Positions 9,662-17,495 of a stretch of DNA of 64,000 bases are shown in pieces. The translations under genes were made by a program, and so were the position numbers. Origin of the DNA: Achromobacter sp. UMC46 (GTDB lineage: Bacteria; Pseudomonadota; Gammaproteobacteria; Burkholderiales; Burkholderiaceae_B). Below the pieces are notes generated by a model, which saw nothing but the letters and a program-made list of their open reading frames with translations, ran no database searches and was not told where the DNA came from. Every line of letters starts with the position of its first letter. The stretch's first letter is position 1. The stretch lies in the NCBI RefSeq assembly GCF_014170335.1, contig NZ_LZZS01000019.1:1-64000 (forward strand), written 5' to 3'.

Positions 9662-10603
9662 ATGGCAACCCCTGTTCTGGTTTGCGGCTCGATGGCGTTC
9701 GACACGATCGCGGTGTTTGAAGGTCGGTTCAAAGAGCACATTCTTGCTGATCGCATCCAATCGCTCAGCGTGTCCTTCCTGGTGCCCAGCATGCGCAAGG
9801 AATATGGCGGCTGCTCGGGCAACATCGCCTACAACATGAACCTGCTGGGCGGAAAACCCGTGCCGGTGGCGACGGTGGGCGAGGACGCCGGCGAATACAT
9901 GGAGCGCTTGTCGGGCCTGGGCATCGACACGAGCCGTGTCAAGGTCATCCCCGACACCTTCACCGCGCAGTGCTTCATCACGACCGACCTGGACGACAAC
10001 CAGATCACCGCTTTCCACCCGGGCGCGATGTCGTTCGCCGCGGACAATGACCTGAGCGACGCGGACGCGGCCTGGGCCATCGTGGCGCCGGACGCCAAGG
10101 AAGGCATGTTCGCCCACGCCGAACGCCTGCACCGCCGCGGCATCCCTTTCATCTTCGACCTGGGCCAGGCCATGCCCTTGTTCGACGGCGCCGACCTGGA
10201 GCGCATGCTCAAGCTGGCGCAGGCGTTGACCGTCAACGATTACGAAGCGGGCATCGTCGAGCAGCGCACGGGCCGCAGCGTGGCCGACATCGCCGCCACG
10301 CTGCAAGCGGTGGTGGTGACGCGCGGCGCCGAAGGCGCGACGTTGTTCGTCGACGGCAAGACCGTCCAGATCGCCCCGGTGCGCGCCTCGCAGGTTGTCG
10401 ATCCGACGGGCTGCGGCGACGCGCAACGCGGCGGCTTGCTGTACGGCCTGACCAGCGGCTGGAACTGGGAAGACAGCTGCCGCCTGGGCAACGTCATGGG
10501 CGCGATCAAGATCGCATCGCGCGGCCCGCAGAACCACGCGCCGTCGCGCGCGGACATCGACGCCGTGCTGCACGCGACCTACGGCATCCATCTGCCCGCT
10601 TGA
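9662..10603 (+). CDS. PfkB-family carbohydrate/nucleoside kinase
   Basis: A 313-residue ribokinase-fold kinase. It has an N-terminal substrate lid (VLVCGSMAFDTIAVFEGRF), the GGCSGNIAYNMNLLGG substrate loop near residues 45-60, and the C-terminal anion-hole and catalytic motif DPTGCGDA near 247-254. The motif has Cys where most family members have Ala. Relatives are annotated as adenosine kinase-like; the substrate cannot be read from the sequence. The ATG at 9653 is possible, but AAAGGA sits nine bases before ATG 9662, which I prefer. It follows the DUF3426 gene with a 12-bp gap, and a terminator lies 21 bp downstream. Confidence 0.85.
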   Translation: MATPVLVCGSMAFDTIAVFEGRFKEHILADRIQSLSVSFLVPSMRKEYGGCSGNIAYNMNLLGGKPVPVATVGEDAGEYMERLSGLGIDTSRVKVIPDTFTAQCFITTDLDDNQITAFHPGAMSFAADNDLSDADAAWAIVAPDAKEGMFAHAERLHRRGIPFIFDLGQAMPLFDGADLERMLKLAQALTVNDYEAGIVEQRTGRSVADIAATLQAVVVTRGAEGATLFVDGKTVQIAPVRASQVVDPTGCGDAQRGGLLYGLTSGWNWEDSCRLGNVMGAIKIASRGPQNHAPSRADIDAVLHATYGIHLPA

Positions 10604-10624
10604 TTCCTTTCGCTCCTGGGGAAC

Positions 10625-10662
10625 CGCGATGCGGCGGGATGGTCGAAGCCGCATCGCGTTTT
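10625..10662 (+). terminator. Intrinsic terminator after the PfkB kinase gene
   Basis: Perfect 11-bp stem CGCGATGCGGC/GCCGCATCGCG (10625-10635 with 10648-10658), a 12-base loop and a TTTT tail. Confidence 0.8.
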
Positions 10663-10811
10663 CGAAAGGCGGCCTGGCGGCCGTCCTGATCAGAATGCTG
10701 TTTTTCCGCTTTTGGCTGTGAGTTTCAGTGTGTTGCAGCCGCGGGTGCCGCTTCTTCAGGGCAGAGTATTATGATCAACAGTCGTCGGCAATGCCCGATC
10801 GAGGAGTCCAA

Positions 10812-11315
10812 ATGAACCAAAGCAAATCTCTTTCCCTGGTGACGCCGCGTACTGGCCGGTGGTTGGCCATCGCAGCCGTCGTGACGTCGATGGCTGTCCT
10901 GGGCGGTTGCGCCAATCGCAGCGCGTCCAGCGGCGTGTACAGCTACGACCAAGCCCAGCGTGAGCAGATCGTCCGTACCGGCACGGTCACGGGCGTGCGC
11001 CCGATCGTGATCCAGAACGACAAATCCAGCGGTGTCGGCATGTTGGCCGGCGGCGCATTGGGCGGCGTGGCGGGTAACGCCGTCGGGGGCGGCACAGGCC
11101 GCACCATCGCCACCGTCGGCGGCGCCATTCTGGGCGCCTTGGCCGGCAACGCCGTGGAAAACCGCGTCGGCACGAATTCTGGCCTCGAAATCACCGTGCG
11201 CCTGGACAACGGCGAAACCCGGGTGGTCGCGCAAGAGGCGGATGTGCCGGTCAGCGTGGGCCAGCGCGTCCAGGTGATCAGCGGCGCCGGTCCGACCCGC
11301 GTCACCCCGATGTAA
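10812..11315 (+). CDS. Glycine-zipper outer-membrane lipoprotein (SlyB/Pcp-like)
   Basis: A 167-residue lipoprotein. Residues 1-32 are a lipoprotein signal peptide ending in the lipobox V-L-G-G-Cys33. A double glycine-zipper segment (about residues 75-115, MLAGGALGGVAGNAVGGG and GGAILGALAGNAVE) is the 2TM motif found in SlyB/Pcp proteins, which sit in the inner leaflet of the outer membrane. A short C-terminal beta domain (ITVRLDNGETRVVAQE) follows. GAGGAG precedes the chosen ATG. It is a single-gene unit with a terminator immediately downstream. In enterobacteria SlyB helps stabilise outer-membrane proteins under stress; the role here is inferred only. Confidence 0.85.
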   Translation: MNQSKSLSLVTPRTGRWLAIAAVVTSMAVLGGCANRSASSGVYSYDQAQREQIVRTGTVTGVRPIVIQNDKSSGVGMLAGGALGGVAGNAVGGGTGRTIATVGGAILGALAGNAVENRVGTNSGLEITVRLDNGETRVVAQEADVPVSVGQRVQVISGAGPTRVTPM

Positions 11316-11332
11316 TCGGGAAAGCCTTCCGG

Positions 11333-11360
11333 AAAGCCCGCGTAAGCGGGTTTTTTTTTG
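11333..11360 (+). terminator. Intrinsic terminator after the SlyB-like gene
   Basis: Stem AAGCCCGC/GCGGGTTT with a GTAA loop and a run of nine T residues: strong rho-independent form. Confidence 0.85.
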
Positions 11361-11653
11361 CCTGGGCCAGGCAGGGCAGGCGCCTGCGGCGGGGCTTTTT
11401 TTTGCCCGAAAATTTGCCGCCGGATTATTGGGGCCAGGATCAAGACGGACCGGGCAGGGCGGGGGATTTGTCGTTCTGCCGCAACGCAGCACCCGGGATT
11501 TACCCGCAGGCGTTACGTCTGCCAGCCTTTTCTCGCGTTTTACCCCAAAAGTTTCATGGCGATTCAACGGGCAAAGTGCAATGATTGCGCCTGCGATCGG
11601 CATTGCGATTCGATTTTGATGTAACCAAGTGCGTCTTGATGCCGCTCTGGATC
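11361..11653. other. Non-coding stretch upstream of the dlt operon
   Basis: About 300 bases of locally AT-richer sequence between the SlyB-like terminator and the dlt leader hairpin. No supportable gene: possible frames are short, lack family resemblance and lack ribosome binding sites. It should contain the dlt promoter, but I could not pick -10/-35 elements with confidence. Confidence 0.5.
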
Positions 11654-11684
11654 GCTGAAGCCGTCAGTTGAGCTTCAGCATTTT
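11654..11684 (+). promoter_or_regulatory. Terminator-like hairpin in the presumed dlt leader
   Basis: Eight-bp inverted repeat GCTGAAGC/GCTTCAGC (11654-11661 with 11672-11679) followed by ATTTTTC. It has the form of an intrinsic terminator yet lies 70-100 bases upstream of dltC on the sense strand. It is either the end of an upstream transcript or an attenuator in the operon leader; the start site is not known. Confidence 0.5.
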
Positions 11685-11753
11685 TCTGTATCCTCGTCTA
11701 CCTGAATCCCAGGGGATGGGGATGTTTTGCCGACGAGGCAACCTGCACTATCT

Positions 11754-11993
11754 ATGCATACCGAGCAAGAACTCCACACCAAGATCGGCGAGATCGTCGA
11801 GTCGATCGTCATGAAGAAAGTCACCCCCGATACGCAGTTGATTGCCACTGGCCTGGTTGATTCCCTGGCTGCGGTGGACATCACGCTGGCGGTCGAGTCG
11901 GAGTACGGATGCAGCATCCCGGCTCCCGAGATCGCCGAGCACCTTCAGTCGGTCCGCACGCTTGCCGGCTATGTCGCTGCCCATACTTCGTAA
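11754..11993 (+). CDS. dltC: D-alanyl carrier protein
   Basis: A 79-residue acyl-carrier-fold protein that receives D-alanine from DltA on a phosphopantetheine arm. The attachment serine is Ser37 in GLVDSLAAVDI; the surrounding LVDSL differs from fatty-acid ACP (GADSL/LDTVE) and fits peptidyl or D-alanyl carriers. I chose the ATG at 11754, giving a length equal to DltC (about 78). It is first of five genes on the plus strand; dltD starts inside its 3' end, implying translational coupling. Identity as DltC rests on the domain together with dltD, X, B and A next to it. Bordetella pertussis has a related 'dra' locus. Confidence 0.88.
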   Translation: MHTEQELHTKIGEIVESIVMKKVTPDTQLIATGLVDSLAAVDITLAVESEYGCSIPAPEIAEHLQSVRTLAGYVAAHTS

Positions 11994-13158
11994 TACGCAG
12001 TTGTGGTCCCATGTCGCGGCCGCCGCGACCGCCGTGGCACTGGCGTTCGGGGCGTATTGCGGCGCGGATGACTTGCTCAGCCGCCTCGTGACGCCGTTGC
12101 CGGCGCCGGCAACGGCCGCTGCCGACAAGAGCAACTATCTGCCCAATCTGGGGCCGGACTGGGGCACGCAGCACGTCAACCTGAATCGCCTGGGCAACGC
12201 CCTGAGCGACGGCACGCTGGTGGTGCTGGGGTCGTCCGAGCTGTCCAGCCATGACCTGCGCTTCGTGCCCTACCGCTTTTTCCCGGAAGAACTGAAGGTG
12301 CCGACGCTGGCCTATGGCCACGCCATGTTCCAGTCCTACGGCATCGTCAGCGTGCTGGAATCCGTGGCGGATTCGCTGACGCCGAACACGCGGCTGGTGA
12401 TCATGGTGTCGCCCGCCTGGTTCGCCTCGGGCGGCCAGCTGCCGCGCAGCGCGTTCGCCGAGCACGTGACGGGCCCGGTCTGGGATCGCCTCTGGGACCA
12501 GCCGAACACCCGCGAGCAGATGCAGAACTGGATCAGCGACAACGCCAACTGGGGCCTGTTGTGGCTGATCGCCAATGGCCAGGTGGCCGAACTCAAGGAC
12601 AAGCTGGCGCTGTGGTGGCACGCCCGCAAAGAGCCCGCGCCCGATCGGCCGCGCAGCAAGCTGTCGGTGCCGGCGCACCGTTTCGTGTCCTGGCCGTCAT
12701 CCGCCCGCCTGAACGAAGGGCAGTGGGGCAGGCTGACGCATCAGGCGCGCGAAGTCGAACGCGACCTGGGCGGCAACAACCCCTACGACGTCCGCGACGA
12801 CTACTACAAGCAGTACCTGGCGCCGTTGTATTCGCCGGCGCGCAACGAGTTCGCCGACGTGGACCCGATCACCCGCACTGAACTGGGTGACCTGTCGCGC
12901 GTGATGGCCTTGCTGCAAAGGCGCAAGGTGAAGGCGTATTTCGTCATTCAGCCGTTCAATCCCAAGCTCATCCTGGACGTCGAGCGATTCGATCCGGTGG
13001 TGGCTGCCATTACGGGCATGTGCCAGCGGTATCAGATGGGTTGCCTGGATCTCTACAGCATCCCGTTCGAACCCGGCATGGTGCGCGACGACATGCATCT
13101 GGCCGAGCTCGGCTGGGCGATGGCGGACCAAGGCATTGCGGAGTATTTTTCCCGATGA
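11971..13158 (+). CDS. dltD: D-alanyl transfer protein DltD
   Basis: A 395-residue membrane-anchored, extracytoplasmic SGNH-like hydrolase/transferase. An N-terminal helix (about residues 10-30) anchors it. The nucleophile region VVLGSSELSSHDLRF is near residue 90, YGHAMFQSYG follows, and the C-terminal catalytic pair is in DDMHLAELGW near residue 375. In Gram-positive bacteria DltD passes D-alanine from the membrane complex to lipoteichoic acid. The start at 11971 overlaps dltC by 23 bp and gives a proper anchor. The stop codon overlaps the dltX start (ATGA). The acceptor in this organism is unknown, since teichoic acid is not expected. Confidence 0.9.
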   Translation: MSLPILRNTQLWSHVAAAATAVALAFGAYCGADDLLSRLVTPLPAPATAAADKSNYLPNLGPDWGTQHVNLNRLGNALSDGTLVVLGSSELSSHDLRFVPYRFFPEELKVPTLAYGHAMFQSYGIVSVLESVADSLTPNTRLVIMVSPAWFASGGQLPRSAFAEHVTGPVWDRLWDQPNTREQMQNWISDNANWGLLWLIANGQVAELKDKLALWWHARKEPAPDRPRSKLSVPAHRFVSWPSSARLNEGQWGRLTHQAREVERDLGGNNPYDVRDDYYKQYLAPLYSPARNEFADVDPITRTELGDLSRVMALLQRRKVKAYFVIQPFNPKLILDVERFDPVVAAITGMCQRYQMGCLDLYSIPFEPGMVRDDMHLAELGWAMADQGIAEYFSR

Positions 13159-13307
13159 AATTTTTTCGCAAAGAGGGCGCCGGGCGCCGTTTCTTCTGGC
13201 ACTTGTGCCTGTACATCGGGGTGATCCTGGTGTTCGTGCTTCAGGCGCAGCCCACCACGGGCAGCGGCGGACCGATCAAGGTCGAATTCCAGTATCAGCA
13301 GTTCTGA
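13155..13307 (+). CDS. dltX: DltX-like small D-alanylation membrane protein
   Basis: A 50-residue protein: a basic, aromatic N-terminus (MKFFRKEGAGRRFFWHLC), one transmembrane helix (about residues 14-30), a short extracytoplasmic linker and the C-terminus V-E-F45-Q-Y47-Q-Q-F50. Gram-positive DltX proteins have the same size, topology and a terminal FIYNEF-type motif whose tyrosine carries D-alanine between DltB and DltD. The F-x-Y-x-x-F spacing is kept here. The ATG overlaps the dltD stop by four bases, and dltB starts 8 bp after its end. Longer in-frame starts would run into dltD and lack family sense. It is easily missed by automatic annotation because of its size. Confidence 0.85.
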   Translation: MKFFRKEGAGRRFFWHLCLYIGVILVFVLQAQPTTGSGGPIKVEFQYQQF

Positions 13308-13314
13308 GCACGCC

Positions 13315-14442
13315 ATGGAACTGTTCGCAAGCTTGAGCTTTTTCGGCGGGGCCCTGTTCGGGGGCCTTGGCCTGTTGGCATACCGCTCCTTCGGCATGCC
13401 GTTCCGTATCGGCTATCGCCACATCATCGGCGTGGTCTGCCTGGGCGTGTGGATGGCGGTGTTCTGGGCGCGTCCCTATCAGCCCATCGCGCTGCTGGCC
13501 ATTTCGGGCAGTGCGCTGTGGGCCATGCGCCGCAACTACATCCCCACCTGGCTTGCCGTCGTCATCACGATGACGCCGCTGCTGCTGGTGAAGACGGGCG
13601 CGTCGCATCTTGGCGCCATGCTCGGGCTGTCGTTCGCGACCTTCCGCGCCATCGACGTGCTGCTGTTCGCGCAGCGCAACGAACGCGTGTCGCCGCTGGA
13701 CTACTTCATCTACCTGTTCTTCCCGCTGACGCTGCTGGCCGGCCCGATGTACCGCTGGCGCAATTTCCAGGCGGACCTGAAGCGCGGCTACGAAGGCGTG
13801 AACCTGAGCACCTGGCTGACCGGCCTGGAACTCATCATGCTGGGCGTCATCCAGAAATTCGGCCTGGCTGAACTGATCTGGCGCTACGGCCTGTCCACGC
13901 TGGACGCGCACGACTATTCGTTCACGGGCGTGGCGCTGAACGCGTCGCTCTACAGCGCCTACCTGTTCTTCGACTTCGCCGGCTATTCGACGATGGCGAT
14001 CGGCATCGGCATGCTGTTCGGCTTCACGCTGCCGATCAACTTCCGCAATCCGCTGGCCACGCTGAATCCGCAGGACTTCTGGCGCCGCTGGCACATCAGC
14101 CTGTCGGAGTGGCTGCGCGACGTGGTGTTCATGCCGATCTACAAGGCGTTGAGCAAGACCAAATTCTTCGGCCGCCACCGCATGGCGGCGCAGAACATCG
14201 GCATTTTCGCGACGCTGCTGGCCATGGGCGTGTGGAACGGCCTGTCGCTACATTACATCGTCAGCGGCCTGATGTTCGGCGCGTATTCGGTGGGCCACAA
14301 CCTGCTGATCAACGCCTCGCGCACCCGCCCCGCCATGCAGGCCGCCCTGGCGCAGCCCGTCATGCGCTTCCTGGGCCGCGTGCTTACCTTGATCCTGGCC
14401 GCGTTGGCGCTGTACGTGTTCAGCGGCCGCAGCCCCATCTGA
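13315..14442 (+). CDS. dltB: D-alanyl transferase DltB (MBOAT family)
   Basis: A 375-residue polytopic membrane O-acyltransferase. Hallmarks are LLAGPMYRWRNFQADLK near residue 145, FFDFAGYSTMAIGIGMLFGF near 220-240, the MBOAT core NPQDFWRRWHISLSEWLRD near 245-265, and the invariant active-site histidine 313 in NGLSLHYIVSG. DltB forms a tunnel through the inner membrane and takes the D-alanyl group from DltC on the cytoplasmic face. It sits between dltX and dltA. The Dlt identity over alginate-type MBOATs is supported by the neighbours and by the short length. Confidence 0.92.
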   Translation: MELFASLSFFGGALFGGLGLLAYRSFGMPFRIGYRHIIGVVCLGVWMAVFWARPYQPIALLAISGSALWAMRRNYIPTWLAVVITMTPLLLVKTGASHLGAMLGLSFATFRAIDVLLFAQRNERVSPLDYFIYLFFPLTLLAGPMYRWRNFQADLKRGYEGVNLSTWLTGLELIMLGVIQKFGLAELIWRYGLSTLDAHDYSFTGVALNASLYSAYLFFDFAGYSTMAIGIGMLFGFTLPINFRNPLATLNPQDFWRRWHISLSEWLRDVVFMPIYKALSKTKFFGRHRMAAQNIGIFATLLAMGVWNGLSLHYIVSGLMFGAYSVGHNLLINASRTRPAMQAALAQPVMRFLGRVLTLILAALALYVFSGRSPI

Positions 14443-14458
14443 CGCCGGGAGTTTCGGC

Positions 14459-15907
14459 ATGCGTTTCGACCTGAAGTCTTTCCAATTCGTCGACACCGGC
14501 GTGGCGCCCGACGCGCTGGCCGTCGCCGCCGCGGATCGCAACCTCACCTGGGCGCAGTTGCGCTCGGAAGCCGTCGCCTGGGCCGACGAGGCCCGCGGCA
14601 ACGGCGCGGCGCCGGATGTGCCGGTGGCGATCTACGGCCATAAGGAAGCGTCGTTCTTCGTCGCGATGGTCGGCGCCTTGCTGATCGGCGCGCCGTTCGT
14701 GCCGGTGGACACCATCTACCCGGCCGAACGCCTGCGCCGCATCGTCGAGATCGTCCGCGCGGCCGCCGTCTACGACGCCGCGTCCGGCACGTTCAGCGCG
14801 GGCGAAGGCGCCGAACTGGCCGAGCGCGGCCTGGCCTATGTCATGTTCACGTCCGGCAGCACGGGCGACCCGAAGGGCGTGCAGATCGGCCGCGAAAGCG
14901 TCGGCCTGCTGGGCGACTGGATGCTGGGCAGCTTCGGCTTGGGCGACGCGCCGGTGTTCATGAACCAGGCGCCGTTCAGTTTCGATCTGTCCATGTACGA
15001 AGTGTTCGCCACCTTGGCCTCGGGCGGCGCCTGCGTGCTGAACGCGCGCGAGCAGATCGCGGCCGCGGGCACGTGGATGCCGCGTCTGGCCGGGCACGGC
15101 GTGACGGTCTGGGTGTCGACCCCGTCGTTCGCGCATCAGCAATTGGCCAACCGCGATTTCTCGCCGGCCACCTTGCCCGCGCTGCGCACCTTCCTGTTCT
15201 GCGGCGAGCCGCTGCCTTCGGCCTTGGCGAAGAAGCTGCGCCAGCGCTTTCCCGGCGCCGTCATCCTGAATACCTACGGCCCGACGGAAGCCACGGTCGC
15301 GACCACCTGGATCGAAGTCACCGATGCCGTCCTGGCCGCGCATGACCCGCTGCCGGTGGGGCACGCCAAACCCGACAGCGTGCTGATCGTGGACGAAGGC
15401 GAGATCTGCATCGTGGGCGACCACGTCATGCGGGGCTACCTGAACCGTCCCGACCTGAACGAGGCCAAGCTCTACACCTACGCCGACGGCCGCCGCGCGT
15501 TCCGCACGGGCGACCTGGGGCAGATGGAAGCCGGAGGCCTGCTGTTCTGCCGCGGCCGCATGGATGACCAGATCAAGCTGAACGGCTATCGAATCGAACT
15601 GGCCGAGATCGACGAGGCCCTGCATGGCCTGCCGGGCGTGGAGGGCGGCGCATGCGCGGTCCTGCGGCGGCCGGACGGGACGGCGGTGCGTCTGATTGGT
15701 TTCGTGGCGGGGGCGGGCGACGCGTCAGAGGACGCGCGCTTCCTGGCGCCTGATGCGCTGGCCGGATGGAAAGAGCGGCTGGCGCAGCGCCTGCCGCCCT
15801 ACATGGTGCCGTCCGAGCTGGTCGCTTGCCCGACGCTGCCGATGTCGAACAACCACAAGATCGACCGCAAGAAGCTGGTCGAGATCTACGCCGGCATCCC
15901 GGCGTAG
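14459..15907 (+). CDS. dltA: D-alanine:D-alanyl carrier protein ligase
   Basis: A 482-residue adenylation enzyme that activates D-alanine with ATP and loads it on DltC. It shows the adenylation core motifs in order: MFTSGSTGDPKGV near residues 127-139, SFDLSMYEVF near 178, NTYGPTEATVATTW near 271-284, FRTGDLG near 347, and the C-terminal lysine in NNHKIDRKKL near 468. Length is close to Gram-positive DltA (about 500). A GGGAG ribosome binding site precedes the ATG. It is last in the operon, unlike Gram-positive operons where dltA comes first. A convergent hairpin follows at 15920-15938. Confidence 0.93.
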   Translation: MRFDLKSFQFVDTGVAPDALAVAAADRNLTWAQLRSEAVAWADEARGNGAAPDVPVAIYGHKEASFFVAMVGALLIGAPFVPVDTIYPAERLRRIVEIVRAAAVYDAASGTFSAGEGAELAERGLAYVMFTSGSTGDPKGVQIGRESVGLLGDWMLGSFGLGDAPVFMNQAPFSFDLSMYEVFATLASGGACVLNAREQIAAAGTWMPRLAGHGVTVWVSTPSFAHQQLANRDFSPATLPALRTFLFCGEPLPSALAKKLRQRFPGAVILNTYGPTEATVATTWIEVTDAVLAAHDPLPVGHAKPDSVLIVDEGEICIVGDHVMRGYLNRPDLNEAKLYTYADGRRAFRTGDLGQMEAGGLLFCRGRMDDQIKLNGYRIELAEIDEALHGLPGVEGGACAVLRRPDGTAVRLIGFVAGAGDASEDARFLAPDALAGWKERLAQRLPPYMVPSELVACPTLPMSNNHKIDRKKLVEIYAGIPA

Positions 15908-15919
15908 CCCATCCGAAGG

Positions 15920-15938
15920 GCGGGGCACGATGCCCCGC
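15920..15938. terminator. Hairpin between convergent dltA and yggT
   Basis: Stem GCGGGGCA/TGCCCCGC with a CGA loop, without a clear T run. It sits in the 34-bp gap between convergent genes and could serve both. Confidence 0.5.
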
Positions 15939-15941
15939 GCC

Positions 15942-16502
15942 TTACAGCCCCATCATGCGTTGGCTGAGATTGTTCAGCACCATCAGCAGCACTTGCGCCA
16001 CGATCAGCAGCACCAGCGGCGAAAAGTCGATCGCGGTGCGCGGCAGCAGGCGGCGGATCGGGTCCAGCATGGGCGCGGTCAGTGATTGCAGCAATGGCAT
16101 CATGGGCGCCATCGGGTTGACCCACGACAGCACGGCCTGGATCAGCGTCAACCACACCACCAGGTTCAGCGCCCATTTGATGGCCATCAGCAGGGCGGAA
16201 CCCAGGGCGGCGGGCAGCAGGGACGCGGGGATCAGCGCGCCGATGGACACCAGCCAGATCAGCACGATATAGGCCAGCGCGGCCAGCCAGGTCGCGACAA
16301 GGCTCGTCCAGTCGATCTTGTTGCCGGCGGGGATGATCTTGCGCAGCGGCATCACCAGCCAGTTCGTGAACTGGTAGATCGCACGGGAAAGCGGGTTGAA
16401 GGGGTGAAGGCGGATCGCGTGCATCCAGGCGCGGGCAATCAATGCGGCGCCGAACAGCGTGAACACGATTTCGAGGAGAAAGCGGAAGATATCACCGAGC
16501 AT
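15942..16502 (-). CDS. YggT-family integral membrane protein
   Basis: A 186-residue protein with two YggT repeats: helices near residues 5-30 and 60-95, a linker, and helices near 95-120 and 155-180. Each repeat carries the family signature of a PLR/DPIRRLLP segment (VMPLRKIIP and LDPIRRLLP). Family members are membrane proteins linked to osmotic or ion stress and, in plants, to thylakoid complex assembly; the bacterial function is unclear. A GTG twelve bases upstream is an alternative start; ATG 16502 places the first hydrophobic helix properly. It is downstream of the histone-like gene, separated by a terminator. Confidence 0.85.
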   Translation of the reverse strand: MLGDIFRFLLEIVFTLFGAALIARAWMHAIRLHPFNPLSRAIYQFTNWLVMPLRKIIPAGNKIDWTSLVATWLAALAYIVLIWLVSIGALIPASLLPAALGSALLMAIKWALNLVVWLTLIQAVLSWVNPMAPMMPLLQSLTAPMLDPIRRLLPRTAIDFSPLVLLIVAQVLLMVLNNLSQRMMGL

Positions 16503-16576
16503 GGACGCGATCACCGAAAAAAGAAGGAATCAATTGTCTCACGGCATGACGGTTCTGCGCCGCGGCGGCGGGCACG

Positions 16577-16604
16577 AAAAAGCCGCCCGGCATGCCGGGC
16601 GGCT
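16577..16604 (-). terminator. Terminator of the histone H1-like gene
   Basis: Perfect palindrome AGCCGCCCGG/CCGGGCGGCT around CATG; read on the minus strand it is followed by TTTTTCG, a good rho-independent terminator. Confidence 0.8.
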
Positions 16605-16634
16605 CTGGTGAAGCCAGGGCTTCAACCGTCCTGA

Positions 16635-17345
16635 TTACGGACGGCCACCCGTCGGGAACGGCCACGACGCGGCGGGGTTCAGCGCGGTCTTCGCGCCCGG
16701 GGCAGCTGCCGTCGACGACGGAGGCGTAGCGGGCTTCTTCGGAGCGGCTTTCTTGGCAGCAGGCTTCTTGGCAGCGGCGGGCTTGGCAGCAGCAGCCGGC
16801 TTGGCGGCAGCAGGAGCCTTCTTCGCAGCAGGAGCCTTCTTGGCAGCGGGAGCCTTCTTGGCTACGGCCTTCTTGGCAACCGCCTTCTTGGCAGCAGGCG
16901 CCTTTTTGGCAGCGGCCTTTTTGGCGGGGGCCTTCTTGGCTACCGCTTTCTTGGCAACAGCCTTCTTGGCAACCGCCTTCTTGGCGACAACCTTCTTGGC
17001 TACCGCTTTCTTGGCGACGGCCTTCTTGGCAACCGCCTTCTTGGCGACGACCTTCTTGGCTACTGCCTTCTTGGCAACCGCCTTCTTGGCGACAACCTTC
17101 TTGGCTACCGCTTTCTTGGCGACGGCCTTCTTGGCTACCGCTTTTTTGGCGACGACCTTCTTGGCTGCCGGCTTCTTGGCGGCAACCTTCTTCACAGCCG
17201 GCTTCTTGGCGGCTGCGACTTTCTTGACTGCTACCTTCTTGACAGCGGCTTTCTTGGCCGGGGCGGCCTTTTTAGCGACTGCCTTCTTGGCGGCGGCGGG
17301 CTTCTTCACCGCTGCTTTCTTTACGGCTTTCTTGGCTGTTGCCAT
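16635..17345 (-). CDS. Histone H1-like lysine/alanine-rich DNA-binding protein
   Basis: A 236-residue, very basic protein made almost wholly of Lys-Lys-Ala/Val/Pro pentapeptide units ([15 protein letters not shown]), with a short non-repetitive tail (residues about 205-236). It resembles the C-terminal domain of eukaryotic histone H1 and the BpH1 protein of Bordetella pertussis, a nucleoid protein whose length varies between strains. Two starts compete: AAGGAG lies seven bases before ATG 17345 but only one base before ATG 17351, so 17345 is preferred. Codons alternate (GCC/GCG/GTT/GTC), so the DNA repeat is less perfect than the peptide repeat. Confidence 0.9.
   Translation of the reverse strand: MATAKKAVKKAAVKKPAAAKKAVAKKAAPAKKAAVKKVAVKKVAAAKKPAVKKVAAKKPAAKKVVAKKAVAKKAVAKKAVAKKVVAKKAVAKKAVAKKVVAKKAVAKKAVAKKAVAKKVVAKKAVAKKAVAKKAVAKKAPAKKAAAKKAPAAKKAVAKKAVAKKAPAAKKAPAAKKAPAAAKPAAAAKPAAAKKPAAKKAAPKKPATPPSSTAAAPGAKTALNPAASWPFPTGGRP
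16925..17170 (-). repeat. 15-bp tandem codon repeat array inside the H1-like gene
   Basis: About sixteen consecutive 15-bp units, each encoding a KKAVA- or KKVVA-type pentapeptide, with KKVVA returning every three or four units. This gives a higher-order period of 45-60 bp. The array is prone to slippage and recombination and should vary in copy number between strains. Confidence 0.8.
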
Positions 17346-17495
17346 GGTCATGCTCCTTAGGTTCAGGGGTCCCAGAACTTAAACCCGTGCCCCGACTCGC
17401 CAACAAGGCGAACCGTGCCCGGGCTATTCATCGGCGCATGCCGCTGTTCTGTGCGAGCAACAGCTACTACGGTTTGCGCTAATGAATTCGGCACA

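Noticed and set aside
16925-17170. Regular repeats that could be taken for a CRISPR array
   Set aside because: Units are contiguous 15-bp coding repeats without spacers, and no cas genes are present.
16753-17382. Ala/Phe/Leu-rich open frame on the plus strand opposite the H1-like gene (looks like a membrane repeat protein)
   Set aside because: It is the reverse complement of lysine/alanine codons; the minus strand has a good ribosome binding site and terminator.
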